64,000 nt of DNA, taken from NCBI RefSeq assembly GCF_000166775.1, contig NC_014720.1:2288501-2352500 (forward strand), written 5' to 3'. Of the stretch, positions 54,697 through 63,842 are shown piece after piece. The notes under the pieces were generated by a model. That model saw nothing but the letters and a program-made list of their open reading frames with translations, searched no databases and was not told the DNA's origin. The translations under genes were made by a program, and so were the position numbers. The first letter of the stretch is position 1. Each line of letters starts with the position of its first letter. The DNA is from Caldicellulosiruptor kronotskyensis 2002. GTDB lineage: Bacteria > Bacillota > Thermoanaerobacteria > Caldicellulosiruptorales > Caldicellulosiruptoraceae.

Positions 54697-55343
54697 ACTC
54701 TCCTACTCTCCTTTTTTCTTTTCTAAATTTTTCATTTGATTATTGCAAGCATTTTTCATTTTCAGGTGGCTGGAGCAAAAAATTTTTTAAAACTTATCTC
54801 TTAGTTTTAATATTTTACCATAGTTTCCTTATTAGTTATCAACAAAATTTCTTTTTGTCTTTATCTAAAACTTTATTTAAAATGCTAATTGTTTTTTCTT
54901 TTTTTTTTTTTTTTTTTTTGCTAATATGAATGTAAATAATTAACTTGAGAGGTGATTTCATCATCTAAAACTTTTGCCTTCTAATTCAACAACTTTGTTC
55001 TTCTTATATTATTTTCAAATATACCAAAGAGTCGAAGGGTGATTTACTAAGGATTTCTAATAGACTAAAAACTATAAAAGCACAAAGAATAACTTTATAG
55101 CATTCTATATTGCCATGGCATCTATAGGTTAAGTTATACAAAAGTACAGAAGAAAGAAATATTAAGGGCAAAACTTTTTATGTTGCAGCAAAAAATTATG
55201 TGTAGAAAAAATAAAAATTGTTTTTTGTCTTTGCTAAAAGTTCTTTGGCGGCTTCGGCTTTCTGAAGTTTATTTAATTGTATGTGCCATGCGGTGCAGAA
55301 GTGAAACAGCATTTATATCCGATTCTGATCAAAATATAATGCA
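54427..55343. repeat. ~0.9-kb direct repeat, copy A
   Basis: From inside the amidohydrolase gene through 650 bases of AT-rich spacer, this block matches 59503-60410 nearly base for base. A T-run is 21 long here and 17 in the other copy. The spacer 54697-55412 has no gene: it holds the T-run, an AGAGGTGAT ribosome-site-like element without a following frame, and near the end the ribosome site of the next gene. Confidence 0.9.
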
Positions 55344-55412
55344 AGAAAGGAATTGTTGTTAAAATTGTAAATTGTAGTTATATAAATAATTAACTTGAGG
55401 AGGAGTTTAATA

Positions 55413-56954
55413 GTGAGAAATAAAATAATTACTAAAATACTAGCAGTATTGATGATAATATCTTTTTCTCTTATTACGAGTGCCTTTAATATTAAAGCGT
55501 ATGCTGAAAACAATGAATTGATTGTTGACAATGGTATTTTAAAAGGAATACAATATAAAGGTGGAAATTTTGTTAAAGTTGATTCCGAAAATCAACTGGA
55601 TTCTAAATTGATAATTAAAAAAATGCAAATAAAAAATGATGAGCTTATTTTAGAAGCTGTAATAGAAAATAAAAATATGCAAAACTTAATTCAAGCAACT
55701 GGAAAAATATATTATTCTCAAAACATGATGTTGAAGAAAACAAGATCTCTAACAGTATTATTTAACAATGAAGGAGATTACAAAATATTATCATTTATAA
55801 TTGAAAATAACGCCAATGAAGGACTTCTTCTTCCTGTAAATAGAAAACTTAAAAATAAAACTGTGGCTAAAATAGCAGTATTGTGCACAAACACAGATGA
55901 TATTTTCTACTTTGAAGATGTTTTCCCCAGTATAAATAAATTATCAAGTTTATATAATCTTGCTAAAGAGCCAGCTGAAACTTATAATAAAGATAAAGTT
56001 GATAAATCAGGTATAGAAATTGGCAATACAAACATTGACGAATCTGACAAAGTAGGTCTTTCTGAAAATTGGTTTATGCCTTTTATCGCAAACAGTAATA
56101 CTTCCCAGCTTGAAGAAACCAAAGATGTTAGCCATAAGGAATCTCAAATTGTTAGTCTCACAACAACATCTCCAGTACCTGGTGTTCCCGTGAGTGATTT
56201 TACTACTCTTGGCAAGAAGTTATTTACAGCTGATAACGCTTATGGTTACTACAAAAACACTGTAGAGTGGCCAGTAGGAAGCGGCAATAGACTTACAACT
56301 TTACTAAAATGGGGATATACAGTTAATCCACCTTCAGATACTAGAAACAACACAGCTGTAAATGGTGGTATTCAGTTAAGTATCGAAACCGAAGCCCAGT
56401 ATATTTATCTTGCATATAACGGTTCAATTCAATTATTTGATAATAGTGCCAATTTAAGAGTAAGAAATGCATATATTCAAGTAGGTATTGGAACAGGAAA
56501 TACCGATATAATGTATAGAATTAGTAGAGAGGAACAACTTTATGTTACTAATATAAATTTTGATATAATTGCAGCAGTGGGATTATTACCTTTTGCTCAA
56601 AATTATACCAATGCAGTTGATTTTTTTAGATCAATCATATCACGAGATGAAGTATTAGCCCCTACTTACTTGTATCCTATGTCAGTAAAAGAGCAAGAAA
56701 AGCAAAAAGGAAATACTGTTAGGGCTTTCAAGCTTAGTGCACTATCAAACTCATATTTAAATACAGAAGGTCACCGCTTGCTTTTAATGTATGATGTTTG
56801 TGTGCCAACTGACAGAACAAAAGTTTTAGGGAGTCGTACAATTTATAATAAATTTTATTTTGAAATATATTCACGTCATCCTGTTTGGTTAACATATAGT
56901 GTATTGGAAGCAACTGTAGACAAAACAATTACAAAAAATTATTATATTCAATAA
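55413..56954 (+). CDS. Large secreted protein of unknown function
   Basis: A 513-residue exported protein. A signal peptide (about residues 1-30, ending KAYAEN) is followed by an N-terminal beta-rich domain (about 35-160), a Ser/Thr/Asp-rich linker (about 170-245), and a C-terminal domain (about 250-510) with TRNNTAVNGGIQLSIETEAQYIYLAY. No known catalytic motif is seen. GTG at 55413 lies six bases after GGAGGAG. The gene starts immediately after a duplicated spacer and is followed by two small anchored proteins, so the three may form an accessory surface module. Function unknown. Confidence 0.7.
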   Translation: MRNKIITKILAVLMIISFSLITSAFNIKAYAENNELIVDNGILKGIQYKGGNFVKVDSENQLDSKLIIKKMQIKNDELILEAVIENKNMQNLIQATGKIYYSQNMMLKKTRSLTVLFNNEGDYKILSFIIENNANEGLLLPVNRKLKNKTVAKIAVLCTNTDDIFYFEDVFPSINKLSSLYNLAKEPAETYNKDKVDKSGIEIGNTNIDESDKVGLSENWFMPFIANSNTSQLEETKDVSHKESQIVSLTTTSPVPGVPVSDFTTLGKKLFTADNAYGYYKNTVEWPVGSGNRLTTLLKWGYTVNPPSDTRNNTAVNGGIQLSIETEAQYIYLAYNGSIQLFDNSANLRVRNAYIQVGIGTGNTDIMYRISREEQLYVTNINFDIIAAVGLLPFAQNYTNAVDFFRSIISRDEVLAPTYLYPMSVKEQEKQKGNTVRAFKLSALSNSYLNTEGHRLLLMYDVCVPTDRTKVLGSRTIYNKFYFEIYSRHPVWLTYSVLEATVDKTITKNYYIQ

Positions 56955-56975
56955 TGCTAAAGCATAACCATCTAA

Positions 56976-57031
56976 ATATGAATGCGCTGCATAAGCTTTG
57001 AATTATGCAGTGCATTCATATACTTTTTTTA
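56976..57031 (+). terminator. Terminator after the large secreted protein gene
   Basis: A roughly 18-base stem with one G-U pair (ATGAATGCGCTGCATAA with TTATGCAGTGCATTCAT) ends in TACTTTTTTT. Confidence 0.85.
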
Positions 57032-57064
57032 TTTATGGAGGTATATTGAGAGAGGAGGAAATTC

Positions 57065-57676
57065 ATGAAGAGAAAAATTATTTATATCCATATTGTTTTC
57101 TTGGTTATAATAGCATTAATTTTATCTATTTTTTATAAAAATTACTCAGTAAAAAGAACATATTTTGTTAGAGCTTTGGAGAATATGAAATCGATAGTCT
57201 CTTCTGAAATACGAGAAACCACGTGGTTTACAAATAATATAATATATAATTTTGATAAATACGGTTTTTCTATGGAAAATGTATTGTTTTTAAAATCTAA
57301 AGTAGAATTTGTTTCTTATATTATAGAGGCACTTAAGTATATAGACATCGATTCTTTGGAGATACTTGATTATAATGCAAAATTAAATTCAATGTATTGG
57401 ACATTTTTACAATATGGTAGATTTTTGAGTAAAGTTATTGAGTATATTAAAGACGGAGGCAAGCCTTTTAATTTATTTGACAACAATGATAACAAGTTTT
57501 TAATAAAAACTAAAAAAGATATATATAACGAGTTTTTATTATATCACGACCTTTTTTCAAAATTAGACTTACACGTAACAAAGTCTTCTACAGGTACTGA
57601 GTTATTTAATAAGATTATTAAAACTTGGGATATTGAAAAGGCAAACAAAATAGTATACCCTTCTGAAAGAAATTAA
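57065..57676 (+). CDS. Membrane-anchored protein of unknown function (paralogue 1)
   Basis: A 203-residue protein with one N-terminal transmembrane segment (about residues 4-24) and a helical extracytoplasmic part. It aligns with the next gene in layout: the start MK(R/N)K.IY, an E/K-rich helical region, the segment DGGKPFN.FDNNDNKFL... versus SEGKPITTNDSNKLKFL, and the C-terminal KIIKTWDIEKAN versus KMLEKWDLKKAE. GAGGAGG precedes the start. A broken copy of its 5' end is at 59345-59480. No known family. Confidence 0.65.
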   Translation: MKRKIIYIHIVFLVIIALILSIFYKNYSVKRTYFVRALENMKSIVSSEIRETTWFTNNIIYNFDKYGFSMENVLFLKSKVEFVSYIIEALKYIDIDSLEILDYNAKLNSMYWTFLQYGRFLSKVIEYIKDGGKPFNLFDNNDNKFLIKTKKDIYNEFLLYHDLFSKLDLHVTKSSTGTELFNKIIKTWDIEKANKIVYPSERN

Positions 57677-57804
57677 AAATAAATCTTAGCTTGTGATAGC
57701 TTATGAAAAAAAAGATTAACTACATTAGGGTTGATATGTTTATGAAAATAACAGGCAGCAAAAGCTATTATATTAAATAAAACTAAAATATTTGCATTTA
57801 TATA

Positions 57805-57909
57805 GGGCTGTCTTAAAAATTATTGGGACTGTCCCTTCATTACAATAAATATAAAGTTTTTAATTATTATCACATAAAATTTTTAAAACTTAGTTTTTAA
57901 GACAATCCC
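57805..57909. repeat. Short inverted-repeat element (MITE-like)
   Basis: About 105 bases bounded by GGG.TGTCTTAAAAA and TTTTTAAGACA.TCCC, with a further internal copy of the GGGACTGTCCC part. It lies between the two paralogous genes and has no coding capacity. No target duplication is certain. Confidence 0.45.
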
Positions 57910-57942
57910 AAGTAATTTTTATTTTCGGGAGGGAAATCCTTA

Positions 57943-58581
57943 ATGAATAAAAAACTTATTTACAAACTTGCTTTCTTATCAATTATTTTAGCCTTGATTT
58001 TGGCAGTAATTTGCTGGAATTACTTTAATATCAAAGAGAGATTTGCTAACTCAAGTAAAGCTGCTAAATATGAATTTTTCTGTTCAATAAAAGATACTTA
58101 CTTTAATGCTTTATATTTCATGGAAAATTTGAAAAAAAATAATAAACTGACTTTTTCTCAGGAGTTTTTATATCTAAGAGATAGCTTGACCAGTAGCGCA
58201 CGTCTTTTAGTAATATTACGTAACACAAATCCCAGATATAGAAAATATGAATCAAAGGTCCCATCTATTTTGTATACGGTTAATGATATTAACTCGTTAA
58301 TAGGGCAAATATATTTTAATCTTTCAGAAGGTAAGCCTATTACTACAAATGACAGCAATAAACTTAAATTTTTAACAAACGAAGATATTTACAATATGCT
58401 ATCAAATTATTGCAGCTTGATAAAAAACATAATATCTGAAAATGGAGAGATTATAGAAAGTGATAAAGCTTTACATAACCCCGACAAGTATTTTGATAAA
58501 ATGCTTGAAAAGTGGGACTTAAAAAAAGCAGAGTTGTTATTTCACAAAGGCTTAAAAGCTGATATAACTGATTGGCCTTGA
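57943..58581 (+). CDS. Membrane-anchored protein of unknown function (paralogue 2)
   Basis: A 212-residue protein with one N-terminal hydrophobic anchor (about residues 7-27) and a helical exterior part. It is a diverged tandem paralogue of the 57065 gene, with the shared C-terminal W(D)L/I-K-KA motif and GKP..(T/N) segment. A ribosome site GGGAGGG precedes the start. Its job is unknown. A shared surface role with its neighbours is an inference from context only. Confidence 0.65.
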   Translation: MNKKLIYKLAFLSIILALILAVICWNYFNIKERFANSSKAAKYEFFCSIKDTYFNALYFMENLKKNNKLTFSQEFLYLRDSLTSSARLLVILRNTNPRYRKYESKVPSILYTVNDINSLIGQIYFNLSEGKPITTNDSNKLKFLTNEDIYNMLSNYCSLIKNIISENGEIIESDKALHNPDKYFDKMLEKWDLKKAELLFHKGLKADITDWP

Positions 58582-58614
58582 ATTAGTTCACCTTTAGTTT
58601 AATTTTTACCCCTC

Positions 58615-58752
58615 CTAAAAAGTAAATTTCATTGCATATCCCCTTTCATTTGATTGAGCTATTTGTCTAAGGTAATAAATATAGATATTGTTTAAGCGTC
58701 AAGACTAACCTGGTAGAAAAATGGAAACAGACAAGACAGATACACAAGTAAA
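58615..58752 (+). pseudogene. Remnants of a second AbiEii-type toxin pair
   Basis: Bases 58621-58690 match the part of the AbiEii gene around 35227-35300. After a deletion, bases 58709-58752 match the end of the partner gene and its stop region (35940-35984). No usable frame remains. It ends in a copy of the terminator at 35983. Confidence 0.75.
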
Positions 58753-58787
58753 AAGCCAGCCCAACTTTTTAGGACTGGCTCTTTTCA
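58751..58787. terminator. Copy of the toxin/Re-citrate synthase terminator
   Basis: AAGCCAGCCC..AGGACTGGCTCTTTT, nearly the same stem as at 35983-36017, carried over by the duplication. Confidence 0.75.
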
Positions 58788-58802
58788 AATACTTGAGAAA
58801 AA

Positions 58803-59327
58803 CTATTTTACCCTGCTTTCATGCATCTTGAAAAGCTCTGGCATGATTTCTCGAACAACCATTTCAAGCTCATCATCGCCAATAACAGTTGTTCTTCCAT
58901 TTTCGTACTCCCTGTCAACCCACTCTTTGATTTTAGCAACTCTCGGGTCGCGCTTGTCAATCTTCTTGTCACCTTCAAGCCTGAAATATGTGTTAATCCA
59001 TGCAGCGATACCTGCAAGCCCAGAGTGTGCATCAACTGCAATGACAATTGGCTTGTTTAAAACCTTCTTTGTATCAAATATGTTGTAGATTTCCTCATCC
59101 TTTAAAATACAGTCAGCATGAATTCCTGCTCTTGTTGCATTAAATGCCCTGCCAACAAACGGCGTTCTTGGTGGAATCTTGTAGTCAAGCTCTTTTTCAA
59201 AGTAATCTGCAATCTCAGTGATTACCTCAAGCCTCATATTCTTTGTTGTGCCTCTAAGCTGGGCATATTCAATTACCATAGCCTCAAGCGGAGTATTACC
59301 AGTCCTCTCACCAATACCTAAGAGCAA
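58803..59327 (-). pseudogene. C-terminal fragment of a Re-citrate synthase copy
   Basis: About 174 codons match the last third of the gene at 36036-37433 with only a few changes (for example HADC for HADG). The TIM-barrel with metal-site and HGHND motifs is absent. The join on its upstream side is to a fragment of the 57065-type gene. The frame is intact, but there is no promoter or ribosome site, so it is regarded as non-functional. Confidence 0.88.
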
Positions 59328-59344
59328 ACAGTCGAATGCAGAGG

Positions 59345-59480
59345 ATGAAAATTATTTATATCCATATTGTTTCTATAGTAGTTATAGTAGAATTGATTTT
59401 ATCTGTTTTCCACTAAAAAATTATTCAACAAAAATACGCAATGATTTAACATATTATATTGTTAATTTTCAAGATCATTT
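59345..59480 (+). pseudogene. 5' fragment of a 57065-type gene
   Basis: From the ATG at 59345 the bases follow the start of the 57065 gene (MKIIYIHIV..) for about 23 codons to a TAA at 59414. Weaker similarity continues to about 59480. It is placed between the citrate synthase fragment and the amidohydrolase fragment. Confidence 0.7.
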
Positions 59481-59774
59481 TTGAATACAATCTATTTTCG
59501 TGCCAAACTCAGAATAAACTGTGCCAAAACAAATTATCTGCTTGTTTTCTTCCATTACCGACAAGGCCCATCTGTTAATTGACCTTGTTTGCTGAGGTTT
59601 TGTCGCAATGAGCAGAACCACGCACATGTCAATTCCAGCTTTTTTAGCAGAGTCTTTCAAACCTGACAAAGTACCGTTGTGATAATATGGCATACCAGAA
59701 TTTTGTGAAAGCTTTGACATTGCTCTTGGTGCAAGTTCATCTGGAAAACAGTGGGTATGAAAGTCTATAATCAT
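59475..59774 (-). pseudogene. N-terminal fragment of the amidohydrolase gene
   Basis: About 86 codons match the start of the gene at 53881-54696 (MIIDFHTHCFPDEL onward) with few changes, then run into unrelated sequence and stop. Only the first metal motif is kept. It is the left end of direct repeat copy B. Confidence 0.88.
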
Positions 59775-60410
59775 ACTCTCCTACTCTCCTTTTTTCTTTT
59801 CTAAATTTTTCATTTGATTATTGCAAGCATTTTTCATTTTCAGGTGGCTGGAGCAAAAAATTTTTTAAAACTTATCTCTTAGTTTTAATATTTTACCATA
59901 GTTTCCTTATTAGTTATCAACAAAATTTCTTTTTGTCTTTATCTAAAACTTTATTTAAAATGCTAATTGTTTTTTCTTTTTTTTTTTTTTTTTGCTAATA
60001 TGAATGTAAATAATTAACTTGAGAGGTGATTTCATCATCTAAAACTTTTGCCTTCTAATTCAACAACTTTGTTCTTCTTATATTATTTTCAAATATACCA
60101 AAGAGTCGAAGGGTGATTTACTAAGGATTTCTAATAGACTAAAAACTATAAAAGCACAAAGAATAACTTTATAGCATTCTATATTGCCATGGCATCTATA
60201 GGTTAAGTTATACAAAAGTACAGAAGAAAGAAACATTAAGGAAAAACTTTTTCTGTAGCAGCAAAAAATTATGTGCAGAAAAAATAAAAATTGGTTTTTG
60301 TCTTTGCTAAAAGTTCTTTGGCATCTTCGGCTTTCTGAAGTTTATTTAATTGTATGTGCCATGCGGTGCAGAAGTAGAACAGTTCTTTATATCAGATTCT
60401 GAACAAAATA
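59503..60410. repeat. ~0.9-kb direct repeat, copy B
   Basis: Nearly identical to 54427-55343 apart from single-base changes and a shorter T-run (17). It diverges just before the acetyltransferase gene, whereas copy A runs to the large secreted protein gene. The spacer between 59775 and 60485 carries nothing else I can identify. Confidence 0.9.
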
Positions 60411-60485
60411 TTATAAAGTAAAAAAGTTTTCTTTTCAGAATTATTAATTGCTGATAAAAATACTTGAATAATAGGAGGGAAATAA

Positions 60486-60986
60486 TTGAGTTATATAAGG
60501 TTAGCTAAAATTGAAGATGTAGCTATTATGAGTAGAATACACGCTTTAACGTGGAAAGAAGCTTATAAAGGTTTGATACCGCAAGAATATCTAAATGAGA
60601 TTTCGGAAGATAAGTGGATCAAGCCATTTACCGATGCGTTATCTAATAAATTGCATGAAGCGGCGATAATAAATAATGGAGAAACTGATACTGGATGTGT
60701 TTGTTTTGGCAAATCGCGTGATGGAGAAGCTGGATACGGAGAGATCATATCGATATATGTTTTACCAGCATATTGGTCAACTAAGCAAGGTTATGAATTA
60801 ATGAATTTTGCTTTAAATAGATTGAAAAAGCAAAATTTTGATTATTGTCACCTTTGGGTTTTAGAAGGCAATACGAGAGCTTTGAATTTTTATGAAAGGT
60901 ATGGGTTCAGAAGTGATAATAAAGTAAGAATAATTAATATTGCAGGGGTAAATTTGAGAGAATTAAGGTATTCTATTAAACTATAA
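60486..60986 (+). CDS. GNAT-family N-acetyltransferase
   Basis: A 166-residue acetyl-CoA-dependent transferase. The N-terminal RLAKIEDVAIMSRIHALTWKEAYKGLIP is typical of one GNAT subgroup. Motif A is ISIYVLPAYWSTKQGYELMNFAL near residues 89-111, with a weakened Q/RxxGxG/A loop, and the C-terminal LWVLEGNTRALNFYERYGF is the classic motif B. The start is TTG with GGAGGG seven bases upstream. The substrate is unknown. Confidence 0.83.
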   Translation: MSYIRLAKIEDVAIMSRIHALTWKEAYKGLIPQEYLNEISEDKWIKPFTDALSNKLHEAAIINNGETDTGCVCFGKSRDGEAGYGEIISIYVLPAYWSTKQGYELMNFALNRLKKQNFDYCHLWVLEGNTRALNFYERYGFRSDNKVRIINIAGVNLRELRYSIKL

Positions 60987-61153
60987 TATTAGCCTGTTAA
61001 ATAAAGAAGATGAAAAATTTAAAAAAGCTATAGGTAGGAATAGTGAAGAGCATTTTGAACATTTATATTTTGATTTATTTTATGTTTTTAATACAAGCTA
61101 TTGGGTATAAATATCTCTGAGAACAAAAATCTTATAAAAGGAGAGACCTTGTG

Positions 61154-61648
61154 ATGAGCAAAAAGATTGAAAACATATTAAAATTTGGAATGAAGATGGA
61201 GAAAAATGCACAAGACTTTTATTCTTTCTATGCAAATAGCCTGCAGGATGAGACTTTAAAAAAACTTTTTGAAGAGTTTGTAAAGATTGAGCAGGAACAT
61301 TATAAGTATCTTGAGAATATTCTAAAAAGTCTGGGCAGCCAAGAACCACCAATTTCAATTTCATGGGTTGTAGATGACCAAAACAAGATGGTTGACCCGC
61401 ATATATTAGTTGATAACTCCAAAATTTTGGAAACTGACTTTTCAGACCTTACAATTTTAAGGCTTGCATATCTGATTGAGAGCGATTTTGCAGCATTTTA
61501 TAAACATGCTGCTGAAAAGGTTGAAGATGGCAATGTAAAAGGTTTGCTTCTACATCTTGCAAAGTGGGAAGAGGAACATGAGAAATTCTTTAAAGACAGG
61601 TACCACAGTCTTATGAAAAAAGAGTGGGAAGAAATTGATTTGTTCTAA
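61154..61648 (+). CDS. Ferritin-like/rubrerythrin-type diiron protein
   Basis: A four-helix-bundle protein of 164 residues. Metal ligands are visible as EKNAQDFY on helix 1, EQEHYKYLE on helix 2, LIESDFAAF on helix 3 and EEEHEKFF on helix 4, with the Exx H pairs of diiron centres. There is no C-terminal rubredoxin domain, so it belongs to the erythrin-like group, often linked to peroxide defence or iron handling. The ATG at 61154 follows AAGGAGAG. The spacer 60987-61150 has no clear gene. Confidence 0.82.
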   Translation: MSKKIENILKFGMKMEKNAQDFYSFYANSLQDETLKKLFEEFVKIEQEHYKYLENILKSLGSQEPPISISWVVDDQNKMVDPHILVDNSKILETDFSDLTILRLAYLIESDFAAFYKHAAEKVEDGNVKGLLLHLAKWEEEHEKFFKDRYHSLMKKEWEEIDLF

Positions 61649-61670
61649 AAAAGACCTACAAAAAGCAGTA

Positions 61671-61708
61671 AGGGAGCAGTCTTTATTCTATTTTTTAGAC
61701 AGCTCCCT
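61671..61708 (+). terminator. Terminator after the ferritin-like gene
   Basis: The stem AAGGGAGC.GTCT/AGAC.GCTCCCTT, with matched A bulges, is followed by TAAATTTTTTT. Confidence 0.8.
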
Positions 61709-61742
61709 TTAAATTTTTTTTAAATTATTTTTGAACATAGTT

Positions 61743-62729
61743 TTACTTTTGTCTATTTCTAACATGTTTGTAGAATAGATGCTGGTAAGAAAATTTCCAC
61801 TTTGAGCATATAACAACAATAGCAGTTAGGATAAGTAAGAATATGGCAATCATGGCATTCTGAGTTCTTTCTTTTTTGGCAGCAGCAAAGTATAATGTCT
61901 TTGAAGGATCTTCCCCACCTATCATTATCTTTTCAGGAGCTTCCCTCATCAATCTACTTCTTTCTTCTATAGCGTTTAAAATTTGAACTGGTATTTTATT
62001 TAATGCATCTTTTATTATGCCAAAATCCCATATATGATTTTCGTAACCTTTTGCACCAGCACACCACCAATTTCCATCACCTGATACTGCGTATAATGTC
62101 ATTTCTCCAATATTGACAATTTTTACATCACTCTTCATGCCCCGTTGTACCAAATATTTTTCCAAATTATTTACTGCATTACCCAATGAATCATTACCAA
62201 ACACTCCAGTATTCACTATATAATTGTTCATTTTACTATCCCACTCGATAAGAAGATATCCAACAGGTATATTATCGTAATATACAATTCTTGCCCATCC
62301 ATTGTCTACAAATTCAGTATTAAAAACATCTTTCCAAGAGTTAAATCTCAAATTTTTAATTTTATCTTTTACCTCATCTCTTACAATATGATATGGACGC
62401 CCATTTTCAGCTATTTTAACTTCAGTTGGAATATGAAATACCCTGTAATATTCATACTCTTTGCTCAACTTGAATTTTTCAATGTTATACGGTCCATTGA
62501 TATTTGTTATTTCATTTAACGATTGCAGCATAGGTGAGTCTTTTATAGAATTTTTAATAAGAGTACTGATATAAAGATTGAGCCATGACTCGGCTAAGTA
62601 CTGCCTTCTGAGTATATTAATTTCATCATTGTGGTCGATTGAATAGCTTGCTCCAGTAGCTGAAAATGTCGTAAAGAAAAGCAACAAAAAGGTCATTACA
62701 AAACCAATATATACCTTATTCTTTTTCAT
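61743..62729 (-). CDS. Exported protein with C-terminal membrane anchor, unknown function
   Basis: A 328-residue protein with a signal peptide (about residues 1-27) and one C-terminal hydrophobic segment (about 288-308) followed by a basic tail, so it should be exposed outside and anchored at the C terminus. The middle has a GYLLIEW-type strand and GDGNWWCAGAKGYENH. No known motif. AGGGGGGTGA precedes the ATG. It starts 22 bases after the papain-like protease frame, so the two form one transcript. Confidence 0.65.
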   Translation of the reverse strand: MKKNKVYIGFVMTFLLLFFTTFSATGASYSIDHNDEINILRRQYLAESWLNLYISTLIKNSIKDSPMLQSLNEITNINGPYNIEKFKLSKEYEYYRVFHIPTEVKIAENGRPYHIVRDEVKDKIKNLRFNSWKDVFNTEFVDNGWARIVYYDNIPVGYLLIEWDSKMNNYIVNTGVFGNDSLGNAVNNLEKYLVQRGMKSDVKIVNIGEMTLYAVSGDGNWWCAGAKGYENHIWDFGIIKDALNKIPVQILNAIEERSRLMREAPEKIMIGGEDPSKTLYFAAAKKERTQNAMIAIFLLILTAIVVICSKWKFSYQHLFYKHVRNRQK

Positions 62730-62751
62730 TCTATTTCACCCCCCTGTTATA

Positions 62752-63381
62752 TCAATATGGTTTAAATACTCTTATCGCATCTAAGTAATCCTGGTAATTG
62801 TCATTATCCCTCAACTCAGAATCAGGAATACTAATTACTCCACCTATAGCTGGATCCATAATCATTATATAATTTTGTAGATATCCATTTGAGTCAAAAT
62901 ATTGCTATATACCATTTAAAATAACAAAATGATTTTGACTTACTGTTGCTGTAATTACTAATCCTATTGGACTTTTATAATTTACAATTTGCTCTGCAAT
63001 TTGCCCATATGAAATTATCCAGCCACTTACTGGTATCATGCGTGTAGAACCAACACCATAATAGCTCAGTGCTCTTTGTATATCATAAAGAGATGCAGGT
63101 TTATTTACATAGCTTCCATAAATATATTTCACTATATCCCACTGTGTTGCCTCTCTTCCAAAACCTAAATAGTTTTTGCAATAGTAAAGTATTGACTCAC
63201 TTCCTGCTGCCCAGCACCAATTTGAATATGCCTGACTTACCTTTTTAACTGGAAGTTCAACATACGTAACTGTATTTTCTGCAAACGCATCACTAAGGTT
63301 CAGTAAGAGTAATGTAAAAAACACAATAACACTAATCACGATTCTTTTGTACCTTCCCTTTTTTAGTAATTTTCTGACCAT
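62752..63381 (-). pseudogene. Secreted papain-like (C39/C70-type) cysteine protease interrupted by a TAG codon
   Basis: The frame from 63381 encodes a signal peptide (about residues 10-34, ending AFAEN) and a papain-like domain with the catalytic cysteine in YSNWCWAAGSE near residue 57 and the catalytic His in QNHFVILNGI near residue 152. A TAG at 62905-62907 then stops it. In the same frame the next 50 codons (QYFDSNGYLQ.., MDPAIGG.., to a TGA at 62752) continue the fold and hold the expected third catalytic Asp/Asn region. It is either a recent pseudogene, a read-through product or a sequence error. Gene order suggests co-transcription with the anchored protein downstream. Confidence 0.8.
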
Positions 63382-63842
63382 ATCTTCTCACTCTTTCGTT
63401 TTTTAATTCTATTTCATTTAAGAACCTTTAATTATAATTTATAACTGCTGTTTTAATTTCAATTCATAATATTGTTTTTTTTGCAATATTCTGCACTCAA
63501 TCTTACATTATTTTGTCTTGCCAAAGATAAAAATTTACCCTGGACTGTTTTCTGTTTTTAAATTAAACCAATTACTATATTTTTTGCACTCCAATTACAC
63601 ACTTAAAAAACAAACATAAATCCAAAGGGAAAAATCACATGAAATGACCGTTGTGAACTGATTCAAAGTTATCTTTATTAGACATAAAAACCTCTCGCAA
63701 AGCTTTAAAATTCTGCAATTAAAGAAAGTGGTTTTAAAATCGCGTCTTTTTCACCTGAATTCTTATCGATATGATATAATATTTGATGTTGATTAATATA
63801 GGACAATTTTAAAATACATTTAATCAGGAGAGATATACAGCA
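63382..63842. other. 460-base spacer with a probable aspA promoter
   Basis: This AT-rich spacer separates the divergent protease and aspA genes. An extended -10, TGATATAAT (63773-63780), lies 60 bases before aspA. No -35 box at the usual distance is clear. I see no RNA gene or further frame in it. Confidence 0.5.

Noticed and set aside
54899-54919. T21 run as a terminator
   Set aside because: No stem precedes it on either strand. It is a homopolymer tract that differs in length in the duplicated copy.
58803-59327. A functional short citrate/homocitrate synthase
   Set aside because: The catalytic barrel is missing and the upstream join is to unrelated sequence. It is a duplication fragment despite its open frame.
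62905-62907. TAG as a pyrrolysine codon
   Set aside because: No pyl genes are seen and the protein is not a methylamine methyltransferase. Mutation, readthrough or sequence error is simpler.
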